From positions 1-64,000 of the forward strand of contig NZ_CP102251.1 in the NCBI RefSeq assembly GCF_025145285.1: a stretch of DNA of 64,000 nt, in the 5' to 3' direction. The translations under genes and the position numbers were made by a program. This document shows, piece after piece, positions 16,616 through 24,503 of the stretch. Source of the DNA: Alistipes onderdonkii (lineage in GTDB: Bacteria > Bacteroidota > Bacteroidia > Bacteroidales > Rikenellaceae). Position 1 is the stretch's first letter, and every line of letters begins with the position of its first letter. The notes beneath the pieces are model-generated. The model worked only from the letters and a program-made list of their open reading frames with translations, ran no database searches and was not told where the DNA came from.

Positions 16616-17413
16616 ATGGCTGGAAATGACTGCTGTATAAAACGTTCTGCAATTATCCTCGGGGCTTTCATGCTTTTTTTCGCGCTGTGGTATTTCAATA
16701 TTGCCGTACGGCCGTTCGAAGACAGCATCGGCAGTTCGCGGACGCTCCATTATATACTGAATTACCTGTTGGCGGGGCTTATTCCGACCGGGGCATTGTT
16801 CCTGCTGCACGCACGCCGGGACATCGCCTCGTCGATGGGCCTGTCGCACGGTTTCGGCACAGGGCTGCTCTTCGCCGTAACGGCGACGCTGCCGATGATC
16901 ACCGGGTATGCCGTCATCGGCGAGTTCGACCGGGAACTCTCTGCCGACGAAGCATTTACATGGATATTCATTGCCGGGATGTTCGAAGAGCTGGTATACA
17001 GGGGATTCGTCTTCGGACAGCTCTTCAGGTACGCCCGCTGGGGGTTTCTGCCCGCGGCACTACTGGCGGCACTGGCATTCGGATCGTTGCATCTCTACCA
17101 AGGGCACGACCCGGTATCGGCACTGACGGCCTTCGGGGTTACGGCACTGGGCAGCATTTTTTTCAGCTGGCTCTATGTCGAATGGAACTACAACCTCTGG
17201 AGCGTAATCTGGCTGCACACTCTGATGAACCTACCCTGGATAGTGTTCCGCGTAAGTACGAGCGGCGCCGTCGGCGACATAGGGGCCAACGCGTTGCGGC
17301 TCTGCACCATAATTCTGGCAATCGGCCTGACTGTTGCATACAAGAGGAAACAGGGACTACCCTACCGAATACAGATCAATACATTAATTACCAATAAGAT
17401 ACAAGATGCGTAA
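16616..17413 (+). CDS. CPBP-family intramembrane metalloprotease
   Basis: The 265-aa polytopic membrane protein carries the CPBP/ABI (CAAX protease-like) motifs: EELVYRG with the two glutamates and arginine, FGSLHL in the following helix, and WLHTLMN near the C-terminus. Bacterial members process membrane substrates or confer bacteriocin immunity; no substrate is evident. The frame extends 13 codons upstream, but the ATG after the promoter box is preferred. Its stop overlaps the start of the ZnuA-like gene by 8 bp, so all three genes up to 19024 form an operon. Confidence 0.85.
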   Translation: MAGNDCCIKRSAIILGAFMLFFALWYFNIAVRPFEDSIGSSRTLHYILNYLLAGLIPTGALFLLHARRDIASSMGLSHGFGTGLLFAVTATLPMITGYAVIGEFDRELSADEAFTWIFIAGMFEELVYRGFVFGQLFRYARWGFLPAALLAALAFGSLHLYQGHDPVSALTAFGVTALGSIFFSWLYVEWNYNLWSVIWLHTLMNLPWIVFRVSTSGAVGDIGANALRLCTIILAIGLTVAYKRKQGLPYRIQINTLITNKIQDA

Positions 17414-18257
17414 AATCTACATCGCCCTACTCATAGCCATCGTGTGCGGCGGCTGCACATCTCGCCGCCAGACGGACGGCGAGCCGCTGTACGTCTCGAT
17501 CCTGCCGCTCCGGAGCCTCGTACAGGGAATCGTCGGCGACGATTTCGACATCGAGGTACTCGTACCGCCGGGAGCGAGCCCCGAAACCTTCGAGCCGACA
17601 CCCCGACAGTTCGTCGGCCTGAACAAAGCCCGCATGGTCTTCAATGTCGGGCTTATCGACTTCGAAAACACGCTGTTGGCAAAGGTCGAAGACCAGGAGA
17701 AGGTCGTCAACCTCAGCCGCGGCATCGAACTGATCGCCGGTACCTGCTCGCACGGGAGCCACGGCCATACGCATACGCACGGCATCGACCCGCATGTCTG
17801 GACATCGCCCCGGGCACTGCAGAAGATGGCGGAAAACGCCTATGAGGCGATCCGGAAAGCCTATCCCGACTCGGTAAAGTACGAAACGAATTACAGGCTG
17901 CTGCAACAGGAACTGAAGGCACTGGACGAACGGACGGCGGCACGGATCGCCGCAAGCGACGTGGAATATTTCATCATCTACCACCCCGCCCTCACCTACT
18001 ACGCCCGGGACTACGGGTTGCGGCAGATTGCCATCGAAGCCGACGGGAAGGAACCGTCGGCAAAACAACTGACGCAGATCATCCGGCAGGCACGCGAAGA
18101 CGGCGTGCGGCGCATCCTCTACCAAAGCCAGTTCCCGGCATCGGCCGTGGAGGTCATTGCCCGCGACATCGACGCCCAGTATGTGGAGGTAGACCCGCTG
18201 CGTGAGGACGTGATCGCAAACATCGAGGAGATAACCGGCATAATCACACAGAGATGA
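17406..18257 (+). CDS. zinc/manganese ABC transporter substrate-binding lipoprotein
   Basis: A 283-aa cluster A-I (ZnuA/TroA-type) metal-binding protein. The lipoprotein signal has the lipobox CGGC (about residue 17). A His-rich loop (HGSHGHTHTHG, about 117-127) precedes the metal ligand in DPHVWTSP, with further ligand regions in IIYHPALTYYARDYG and the C-terminal EVDPL. It should deliver Zn2+ or Mn2+ from the periplasm to an ABC permease. It overlaps the CPBP gene upstream and the ATPase gene downstream (ATGA), so translation is coupled. Confidence 0.92.
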   Translation: MRKIYIALLIAIVCGGCTSRRQTDGEPLYVSILPLRSLVQGIVGDDFDIEVLVPPGASPETFEPTPRQFVGLNKARMVFNVGLIDFENTLLAKVEDQEKVVNLSRGIELIAGTCSHGSHGHTHTHGIDPHVWTSPRALQKMAENAYEAIRKAYPDSVKYETNYRLLQQELKALDERTAARIAASDVEYFIIYHPALTYYARDYGLRQIAIEADGKEPSAKQLTQIIRQAREDGVRRILYQSQFPASAVEVIARDIDAQYVEVDPLREDVIANIEEITGIITQR

Positions 18258-19024
18258 ACCTGGTGACATTACACCACGTCGGCGTAGCGTACGACGGGTA
18301 CGAGGCGCTGAAAAATGTCGACCTCACGATCGCACAGGATGATTTCCTGGGAATAATAGGCCCCAACGGAGGCGGGAAAACGACCCTCGTGAAAGCGATC
18401 CTCGGCACGGTACCCCACACCGGCGAGGTCGTGCTCGCCCCGGAGTTGTTCCGCGGCAAGGAGCGGCTGATCGGATATATGCCCCAGATCAGCAATTTCG
18501 ACCGGACATTCCCGATCTCGGTGCTGGAGGTGGTATTGTCGGGGCTGCAAGGACACCGGGGCTTCGTTTCCCGGTACACGAAGGAAGACCGGGCGAAAGC
18601 CCTCGGGCTGCTCGAAACATCGGGGATCGGGGAGACGGCACGCAGCCCCATCGGCGAGGTTTCGGGCGGGCAGATGCAGCGGGCGCTGCTGTGCAGGGCG
18701 GTGATTTCAGACCCGAAGCTGCTGATACTGGACGAGCCTGCGAATTTCGTGGACAACAAATTCGAAAACGAGCTTTACCGGACGCTGCGCGAACTGAACG
18801 GCCGGATGGCGATCGTCATGGTATCGCACGACATCGGCACGATCACCAGCGTGGTGAAGGAGATCGTCTGCGTGAACCGCCGCGTGCACCGCCACCATTC
18901 GAACGTCATCACCGAGGAGCAGCTGCGCAATTACGACTGCCCTATTCAGATCGTATCCCACGGGCATATCCCGCACACCGTGCTGGAGCACCATCCGGGC
19001 GACTGCTGCTGCGACCACGACTGA
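18254..19024 (+). CDS. metal ABC transporter ATP-binding protein (ZnuC-like)
   Basis: The 256-aa ATPase has Walker A GPNGGGKTT (about residues 36-44), a Q-loop in YMPQISNFD, signature VSGGQMQR, Walker B LLILDEP and the switch histidine in VSHD. The C-terminus ends in a Cys/His cluster (HHPGDCCCDHD) that could bind metal and act as a sensor; this is unusual for ZnuC. No permease gene follows: the next gene is a convergent MFS transporter, so the membrane subunit must be encoded elsewhere. Confidence 0.92.
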   Translation: MNLVTLHHVGVAYDGYEALKNVDLTIAQDDFLGIIGPNGGGKTTLVKAILGTVPHTGEVVLAPELFRGKERLIGYMPQISNFDRTFPISVLEVVLSGLQGHRGFVSRYTKEDRAKALGLLETSGIGETARSPIGEVSGGQMQRALLCRAVISDPKLLILDEPANFVDNKFENELYRTLRELNGRMAIVMVSHDIGTITSVVKEIVCVNRRVHRHHSNVITEEQLRNYDCPIQIVSHGHIPHTVLEHHPGDCCCDHD

Positions 19025-19132
19025 TCCGGGGCGGGACAGCGCACACGCCTGCCTGCGGCTGGGGCGCGATGCCGGCAAGGCCGCCTGACCGGCTCCGCCA
19101 GCCGCCGCCCAAATGTACCCGCCGCAGACCGG

Positions 19133-20365
19133 TTACACGGTCTTCGCATTCCCGGGCAGGGTGATGAATTTCGTCAGGAAAGCCCCGAAAAGGTAAAGTC
19201 CGGCCAAAATCCACACGACGCCCTCGCCGCCGACCAGCCGGTAGAACACCCCGACGATGGCGGGGCCGACGAAAACCGGAAGCCCCGCACCGAGGTTCAG
19301 CACGGAAACGGCTGCCCCCTTATCCTTTTTGACAAGCGAGGGCATCAGGGCCGACAGCGGGACATATCCGGCAAGCAGGGCGCCCCAGAGCACGCCGGCA
19401 GCCATCACCACCCAGAAATTGCCCGCCGAAAACTGCGGCGAATAATAGAACAGCAGCGTGGTGATGCCGCAGCCCACGCCGCCGAACCAGATAATGGTGT
19501 TGCGCCACCCCACTTTGTCGCCGACGAAGCCGAAAATGAGATTGAAGACGATGTTGGCCGTGAAAATCGTGCCCCAGATCCGGAGCCACTCGGTCGTCGT
19601 GAACCCATAATCGGCCATATACATCGGAAGGAAAACGGGAAAAGCGAATTGCGCCGTGGTGTTGATTACACGGACGATGCCGCCCAGGAGCACCTTCGGT
19701 TCCTCCTTCATGATGGTGATACCCTTCAGCAACTCCTTCATCTTCTCACGGGTACCGCCCGCAACGGCAAGCCGCTTCTGCGACTTGTTCATCACCAAGG
19801 CGAAAAACGCCCCCAGCAAAGCCCAGAATACGGATGTCCACAGCGTATTGATATTGCCGATGCGCTCGATGGCCCAACTGGAATAATAGGCCCCGAGGAC
19901 GTTCAGCCCTCCCGTAAATACGAACCAGAACCAGCCGACAGCCTTTCCGAGGCCGTCTTTGGGGGCGGCATAGGCGATCCAGACCAGAAAAGAGTAGGCG
20001 AACAGCGGATAACCGAACCCGCGCAGGGCATAGGTCACGAGCATCAGCGGGTAATGCAGCCCGGGCAGTGACAAACCGACGAAGCCGCAGGTGCCCAGCA
20101 GGTAGAGCACGAGCCCGGCGAACATCGTCCGTTTGACGCCGTACGCCTCGGCCAGGACGCCCGAGAACCACGCAGAAATGGCGATGGTCACGCCGTACAT
20201 GGTGAAAAGCCCGGCGGATTGCTCCAGGGACAATCCCCGGCCGATGAGGTACGGGCTCAGCCACCCCTGTTCGATGCCATCGCCCATCATGAAAATAAGA
20301 ATTCCCAAATACGCCCAGGCAAGAGGTCTGGGCAAGCCGATCTTGTCAAAAATTGTCCGGTTCAT
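19133..20365 (-). CDS. MFS transporter, polyol (RbtT/DalT-like) type
   Basis: A 410-aa major-facilitator protein with about 12 hydrophobic segments. The N-terminal stretch IGLPRPLAWAYLGILIF, followed by MMGDGIEQGWLSPYL, resembles the ribitol/D-arabinitol proton symporters RbtT and DalT. Polyol uptake is therefore the best guess, though no catabolic genes flank it. It is convergent with the metal ABC operon and has no close partner on its strand. The ATG begins MNRTIFDKIGLP, giving the full family length. Confidence 0.85.
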   Translation of the reverse strand: MNRTIFDKIGLPRPLAWAYLGILIFMMGDGIEQGWLSPYLIGRGLSLEQSAGLFTMYGVTIAISAWFSGVLAEAYGVKRTMFAGLVLYLLGTCGFVGLSLPGLHYPLMLVTYALRGFGYPLFAYSFLVWIAYAAPKDGLGKAVGWFWFVFTGGLNVLGAYYSSWAIERIGNINTLWTSVFWALLGAFFALVMNKSQKRLAVAGGTREKMKELLKGITIMKEEPKVLLGGIVRVINTTAQFAFPVFLPMYMADYGFTTTEWLRIWGTIFTANIVFNLIFGFVGDKVGWRNTIIWFGGVGCGITTLLFYYSPQFSAGNFWVVMAAGVLWGALLAGYVPLSALMPSLVKKDKGAAVSVLNLGAGLPVFVGPAIVGVFYRLVGGEGVVWILAGLYLFGAFLTKFITLPGNAKTV

Positions 20366-21288
20366 AGTAAGTATGGGTTTACGCTGGTCTGGGGTTTCGT
20401 CGATATTCCGGCGTCATCGCCGTTGCGCCCTACCCTTTCCGGTAAGCTCCGGATGAAAATAGCCGCGGCACATCGAAGAGACAAAGGAACAATAAACGAA
20501 ATATTAATTTTCTTTTTACAACCTAACAAATATACTTATTTTTCATAAAAAAGCAAAAATAAGAAAATAAAACATAATAATAAAAGCAATACATAAACCG
20601 GGGTGTTAGATTTCAGTTTGGATTGCACCGCGGATAACAGGGATGAGCGGCTCGGGAAATCGTTCGGGGAGCTTGGAAGACAGGAACCGGGGATGGACGG
20701 AAGACGGGAAATCGCAGACGGAAGAAAACAGATGCAGCATGGAACCGGCATGAAAAGGGAACGCGCGAGGAGGCGAGGGAGAATAACGGGAAAAGGATAA
20801 GGGTGGGTCAGAAGCGGCACAGGAAAATACAACGGGGAGAATAGCAGGGAAAATGGCGGAATGAGCGAGAGATGGAGCGAGTAGCGTCAAATGGGCAAGG
20901 TTACAGAAGAGGGGGGGGGCAGGCAAGACGGAAAAGGGATAAGCGGGAAAAGAAGCTGAGAGAAATACAAACCAACGAAAGGAAAAACCCGGAGGATATG
21001 AATAAAAAAAGAAAGTAAGCCGGGGAAAAAGATCGGGAAAATGTTTCGGAAAGAAATGGCAGGATGAGTAACGAGAAAGCGTGGAAGACGAGGAAGCGGG
21101 AAAGAGTGTCGGGAGGACAGTCAGGGGAAAAACAGACGGGAAGACTGCCCAAAGGACTGCCGGAAAGTTTCTCAGGCAACCGCCAAGGAGATCGCCAAGA
21201 AAACAGGCGGGAAAGAGTGCCGGGAGGACTGCCCGGGGGAAAATAGCCGGGAAAGCTGACGAGAGAACTTCCAATGTCGGATGAAGGC
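20366..21288. other. long purine-biased non-coding stretch
   Basis: No gene that I trust. From about 20620 to 21290 the + strand is overwhelmingly G and A, built from degenerate GGGAAA / CGGGAAGAC-type units. Two ~44-bp copies of one unit lie at 21096-21139 and 21207-21250. A G9 homopolymer is at 20911-20919. Complementary-strand ORFs of 222 and 135 aa are low-complexity Phe/Pro/Leu/Ser strings caused by the bias. It could be a decayed repetitive gene or a structural repeat. Confidence 0.5.
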
Positions 21289-21318
21289 AAAAAAAGCGGT
21301 TCCGCCATGCAGAACCGC
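21289..21318 (-). terminator. intrinsic terminator (reverse strand)
   Basis: A GCGGTTC / GAACCGC stem with a 9-nt loop and an A-run on its left side, which reads as a T-run on the reverse strand. It terminates the 96-aa gene at 21341-21631. Confidence 0.75.
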
Positions 21319-21340
21319 CCGTATTCGGAACGAACAGGCT

Positions 21341-21631
21341 TTACTTTTTCGCCTCGTTGATCTTGCTGAGCTTCTCGAAGAGTTTTTCGAACTCACCGAC
21401 CATCTCGGCACGCAGCGCAGCATAGTGCTTGCGGACAAGCGAAGGGTTATGCGGCTCGGCGGGATTGTTCGCCTTGGTGAAAAGGTCGTTGCGGATAGCC
21501 ACGGCCTCCTGCATCACCTCGAAAATCTCCGTCTCTTTCGAAGGCTGGAAACAAATTGCCATATCGCAGTCGAAAACCACCTCTTCCAGACGATAGTCGA
21601 TCTCCTTTTTCAGGTACCTTAAATTTGCCAT
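21341..21631 (-). CDS. small conserved helical protein of unknown function
   Basis: A 96-aa charged, mostly helical protein (RYLKKEIDYRLEEVVFD, then FEKLFEKLSKINEAKK at the C-terminus) with no signal peptide or membrane segment. It contains DMAICFQPSKETEIFEVMQEA. I recall similar short Bacteroidetes proteins but know no function. It stands alone, with a terminator downstream and a reverse-strand promoter region upstream. Confidence 0.75.
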   Translation of the reverse strand: MANLRYLKKEIDYRLEEVVFDCDMAICFQPSKETEIFEVMQEAVAIRNDLFTKANNPAEPHNPSLVRKHYAALRAEMVGEFEKLFEKLSKINEAKK

Positions 21632-21876
21632 ATTATCGTGTATTTAAAAATTTCCTGGACAAAGGTACGAAAAAGCTTTGGATTACCAAAGGTTTATCGG
21701 GCGGGGACAATTATTAAAAACTTTTATTATCATTTGCAGCGGTTCGGATAAAAGACCAACCGGGACTCCCGAGATCGGATCATCAGAAACCGGAGAAAAA
21801 CCACTGCGGCTGGCAGCGGAGCCGCATCGGCATCGGCATCGGCATAGATTGCACCCGCCGCCGATGCGCACCTACG

Positions 21877-21910
21877 AAAAAAGGATTCCCTAAAGAAGGG
21901 AATCCTTTTT
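21877..21910. terminator. bidirectional terminator
   Basis: A 13-bp stem (AAAAGGATTCCCT / AGGGAATCCTTTT) flanked by A- and T-runs. It ends the OmpA-like gene transcribed from the right. The 295-bp gap to the left (21632-21926) shows nothing else. Confidence 0.8.
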
Positions 21911-21926
21911 ATCGGCGGATACCGGG

Positions 21927-22937
21927 CTACATCCTTTCGAGTTCCCGATAGGTTTTTTTGCCGGCTTTGGCGGCAGCCTTGGCGGCCTGTGCCTCCTGCC
22001 TGGCGATCTTGCGCGCGGCACGTTCCTGTTCGCGGGCGATGCGTCGGGCTTCACGGAGTTCCTTCTTCGAATAGTGGCCGGCCTCCTTCAAAGCTTTCCC
22101 CGCCTCGCGCCGGGCTTCGCGAAGGTCTTTCCGGTAATCGGTATCCCCGGGCATCTCGACGATGATACCCGTTATCGACTCGTCGACAACCTCGCATCCG
22201 CACGGCTCACAGGCCTGCTCGGCAGGCCGGGGTGCGATTTTGGGCTTGGGGATCATCGTGCGCTGCTCGACAATGCTGCCCGCACCGTAATTGATTGTCA
22301 GTTCGACGCGGCGAAGCGGCGGCAGGATATGCTTTATCATATACTCCCAGGCCGCAGGTATCTTTTTCAGTGCCAGTTCCTTGGCATCGGACGACTGTTT
22401 CCCGTCGAGGATCCCGAGCACGGCCTGTTTGTCGGGTACGGGCGACTGGGCGACCAGCGCACGGCACATCTCCCAATCCTCGGCGACGGAATTCAGCGTG
22501 ACGTCGTACTTCTTCGAAAAACCATACTTCTTGTCAACGTAACTCTTGAAATCCCGGGCACGGTTCCGAGCGAGGGTCTCGTTGAACGCCCGGGGCCCGT
22601 CGGGCGAAGAATAGCCCGTGATTTCGACCGATTTGACATTCATCAGCGTATCGCGCATGAGGTTGTCCACAAAGGCGTTCAGCCCGTCGAGTTCGCGCGA
22701 ATTGCCGTCGAGCGCCGCGGAAAGGCTGGCCAGGTTGATCTGGTAACGGATCGAATAATCCGTGTCGCCCTGACGCTTCACAAGGAACCTGCGGACGATG
22801 TAATCGCCGTCGGTGGCCTCCGACAGCATCACGGTGTCGGCCGCAGGCGCCGGCACCGCGCTCCCGGCCCGGGCCGTCGCTCCGGCAGCGGCACACAACG
22901 CAAGGGATAGAGCGAATGTTGTAAAGATTGTTTTCAC
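21927..22937 (-). CDS. secreted OmpA-like domain protein
   Basis: The 336-aa product has a signal peptide (residues 1-24, ending in an Ala-rich stretch). An OmpA C-terminal-like peptidoglycan-binding domain follows, with the core ITGYSSPDGPRAFNETLA and NRARDFKSYVDKK at about residues 105-140. The C-terminal ~100 residues are an Ala/Arg/Glu/Lys-rich helix (REARRIAREQERAARKIAR), likely a coiled coil. It probably sits in the periplasm and links outer-membrane components to the wall. Bacteroidetes proteins of this build occur beside fimbrial loci, but none is adjacent here. Confidence 0.8.
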   Translation of the reverse strand: MKTIFTTFALSLALCAAAGATARAGSAVPAPAADTVMLSEATDGDYIVRRFLVKRQGDTDYSIRYQINLASLSAALDGNSRELDGLNAFVDNLMRDTLMNVKSVEITGYSSPDGPRAFNETLARNRARDFKSYVDKKYGFSKKYDVTLNSVAEDWEMCRALVAQSPVPDKQAVLGILDGKQSSDAKELALKKIPAAWEYMIKHILPPLRRVELTINYGAGSIVEQRTMIPKPKIAPRPAEQACEPCGCEVVDESITGIIVEMPGDTDYRKDLREARREAGKALKEAGHYSKKELREARRIAREQERAARKIARQEAQAAKAAAKAGKKTYRELERM

Positions 22938-23030
22938 GCAATAATGGTGTTGGTTAATTCATGCCACCCTATTCGCAAGATTCGTACCACGCTAAATGCC
23001 CCGGTGCGGAACAGGATCAGGATTTTTCGT

Positions 23031-23038
23031 TATATTTG
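23031..23038 (+). promoter_or_regulatory. -7 promoter box for the SPFH gene
   Basis: TATATTTG lies 33 bp before the ATG of the SPFH-domain gene. Confidence 0.65.
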
Positions 23039-23070
23039 TAAAACCTTATTTACCATAAATCTATCCCGAC

Positions 23071-23940
23071 ATGCAAATGGATCTCCTCGACAATCCCAAA
23101 ATCAAGCAGATAAAACCCCGCTATCTGCTGCTCGCACTCATCCCCGCAGTGCTGTTGTTAATCGCATTCATAAGCTGCACGACGATCGACAGCGGTTCGG
23201 TCGGCATCCGCTTCAAGAAATGGTCGTCGGACGCCAGCCAATACGGAGGCGTTCTCGGAACGTGCAAAGGCTGGGTGTGGTACAACCCCATCACGCAAAA
23301 GATCTTCGAATACCCGATCTACGTCCAGCGCAAAACCTACGAACCGTTCCGCGTCAACGCCAAGGACGCCTCGGAATTCACGATGGATCCGACGATCGCC
23401 TACCGGCTCGACCCGGACAAGGCCACGGCCGTATTCACCAAATACCGCAAGACCCTCGGGGAGATCGAAGACGGTTACATCCGCACCTGCATCTACGAGG
23501 CATACCGTACGTGTGCCAACCAGTATACGTCGGACTACCTGATGTCGCACCGCGGGGAATTCGAATCGGAGGTGCGCAAACGCCTGGAGGTGAGCCTCTC
23601 GTCGGAAGGATTCCTGGTGGAGGAATTCACGTCGCAGATCACCCCTCCGCAATCGCTCGCCGAAGCCATCAACGCCAAGAACGAGGCCGTACAGAATGCG
23701 CTGAAGGCGGAAAACAAGGTCAAGGAGGCCGAGGCGAACGCCAAGATCGAAATCGCCAAGGCACAAGGCGAGGCACAGGCACTGCGCATCAAAGGCGACG
23801 GCGAAGCCTATTACAACCGCGTCGTGGCACAATCGCTGAGCCCGCTGCTCGTGCAGCAGGACGCCATCGACAAATGGGACGGCAAACTCCCGACATACAG
23901 CGGCGGCGGCGCATTACCGTTCATCAACATCGGGAAATGA
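23071..23940 (+). CDS. SPFH/Band 7 (prohibitin-like) membrane protein
   Basis: A 289-aa protein with one N-terminal membrane helix (LLLALIPAVLLLIAFISC, about residues 17-34). An SPFH domain (about 40-210) and an Ala/Glu/Lys-rich coiled coil (ALKAENKVKEAEANAK, about 210-235) follow, then a C-terminal region with the prohibitin/HflK-like AQSLSPLLVQQDAIDKWDG. Such proteins assemble ring-like membrane scaffolds that regulate proteases or organise membrane domains. No protease partner is adjacent. It has its own promoter and terminator. Confidence 0.9.
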   Translation: MQMDLLDNPKIKQIKPRYLLLALIPAVLLLIAFISCTTIDSGSVGIRFKKWSSDASQYGGVLGTCKGWVWYNPITQKIFEYPIYVQRKTYEPFRVNAKDASEFTMDPTIAYRLDPDKATAVFTKYRKTLGEIEDGYIRTCIYEAYRTCANQYTSDYLMSHRGEFESEVRKRLEVSLSSEGFLVEEFTSQITPPQSLAEAINAKNEAVQNALKAENKVKEAEANAKIEIAKAQGEAQALRIKGDGEAYYNRVVAQSLSPLLVQQDAIDKWDGKLPTYSGGGALPFINIGK

Positions 23941-23984
23941 CCCGGAACTGCCTGCCGGGAAATAACCCCGGAGATGGTACATGA

Positions 23985-24011
23985 GGGGAGGGCGTATACC
24001 CTCCCCTTTTT
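23985..24011 (+). terminator. intrinsic terminator after SPFH gene
   Basis: A perfect 8-bp GC-rich stem (GGGGAGGG / CCCTCCCC), a 6-nt loop, then TTTTTTAT. Confidence 0.85.
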
Positions 24012-24050
24012 ATATATAAAGGTATGGATCGCATTCGCATGGGGGGGGGA

Positions 24051-24221
24051 AATGCCCTCACCCAAACAAATACGTCTTTTTAACAAACATTTCAGACCGG
24101 AATCATATCCCTCTACGCCAAAATTGCTACTTTTGTCAAACAATGGGAAATTACCGGACATATCTGAAACACACTTCTGCGGAACATTCGCTCCGTAAGG
24201 CCGGTCATTTTACCCCCCCCC
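24051..24221. repeat. G9 and C9 tracts in inverted orientation
   Basis: A run of nine G (24051-24059) and a run of nine C (24213-24221) face each other. Their flanks are weakly related as inverted repeats: T-G9-(G or T)AAA near one, and the complement near the other. They lie upstream of the surface lipoprotein locus. The remainder of the 23941-24343 gap holds two terminator-like hairpins and no gene. Confidence 0.4.
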
Positions 24222-24271
24222 ACGGGACTGGGCACATAGCACACTAACAACCAACGTATTACACCCATATC

Positions 24272-24300
24272 AGGGATGTTCTCAAAAGAGCATCCCTTTC
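24272..24300 (+). terminator. terminator-like hairpin
   Basis: GGGATG pairs with CATCCC around an inner CTC-AAAA-GAG hairpin, followed by TTTC. It could be an attenuator upstream of the 37-aa ORF. Confidence 0.5.
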
Positions 24301-24343
24301 TTGCGTTTACCTGTCACTTCCCTTTTAACAATAATCCTACAAA

Positions 24344-24457
24344 ATGAAAAGAAAAAGCTATGAGATGCCCTCCGTCGAGGAGGTGCTCGTGCTCGTCGAA
24401 CAAGGTTTCGCAGCGAGCCAGGTAGAAAAACCGGATGACGACACCAATGAATACTGA
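24344..24457 (+). CDS. 37-aa peptide upstream of the fimbrillin-like gene
   Basis: A short ORF (MKRKSYEMPSVEEVLVLVEQ then GFAASQVEKPDDDTNEY). Small proteins of this shape, with a basic start and an acidic tail, often precede surface-lipoprotein genes in Bacteroidetes. It lies 46 bp before the 951-aa gene. Function unknown. Confidence 0.55.
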   Translation: MKRKSYEMPSVEEVLVLVEQGFAASQVEKPDDDTNEY

Positions 24458-24503
24458 TGTGTCCGTTCGGGAAACTTATGTGTATGACTAAAAAAATAAG
24501 ACG

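Noticed and set aside
16249..16728. A 159-aa reverse-strand ORF between the prophage and the CPBP gene
   Set aside because: It overlaps the CPBP promoter and start, has irregular composition, and runs into the right attachment site. The middle part looked vaguely familiar, but I could not tie it to a family.
20606..21274. A 222-aa reverse-strand ORF rich in Phe, Pro, Leu and Ser
   Set aside because: It follows from the purine bias of the opposite strand, which removes stop codons. It has no domain, no start context, and a competing open frame.
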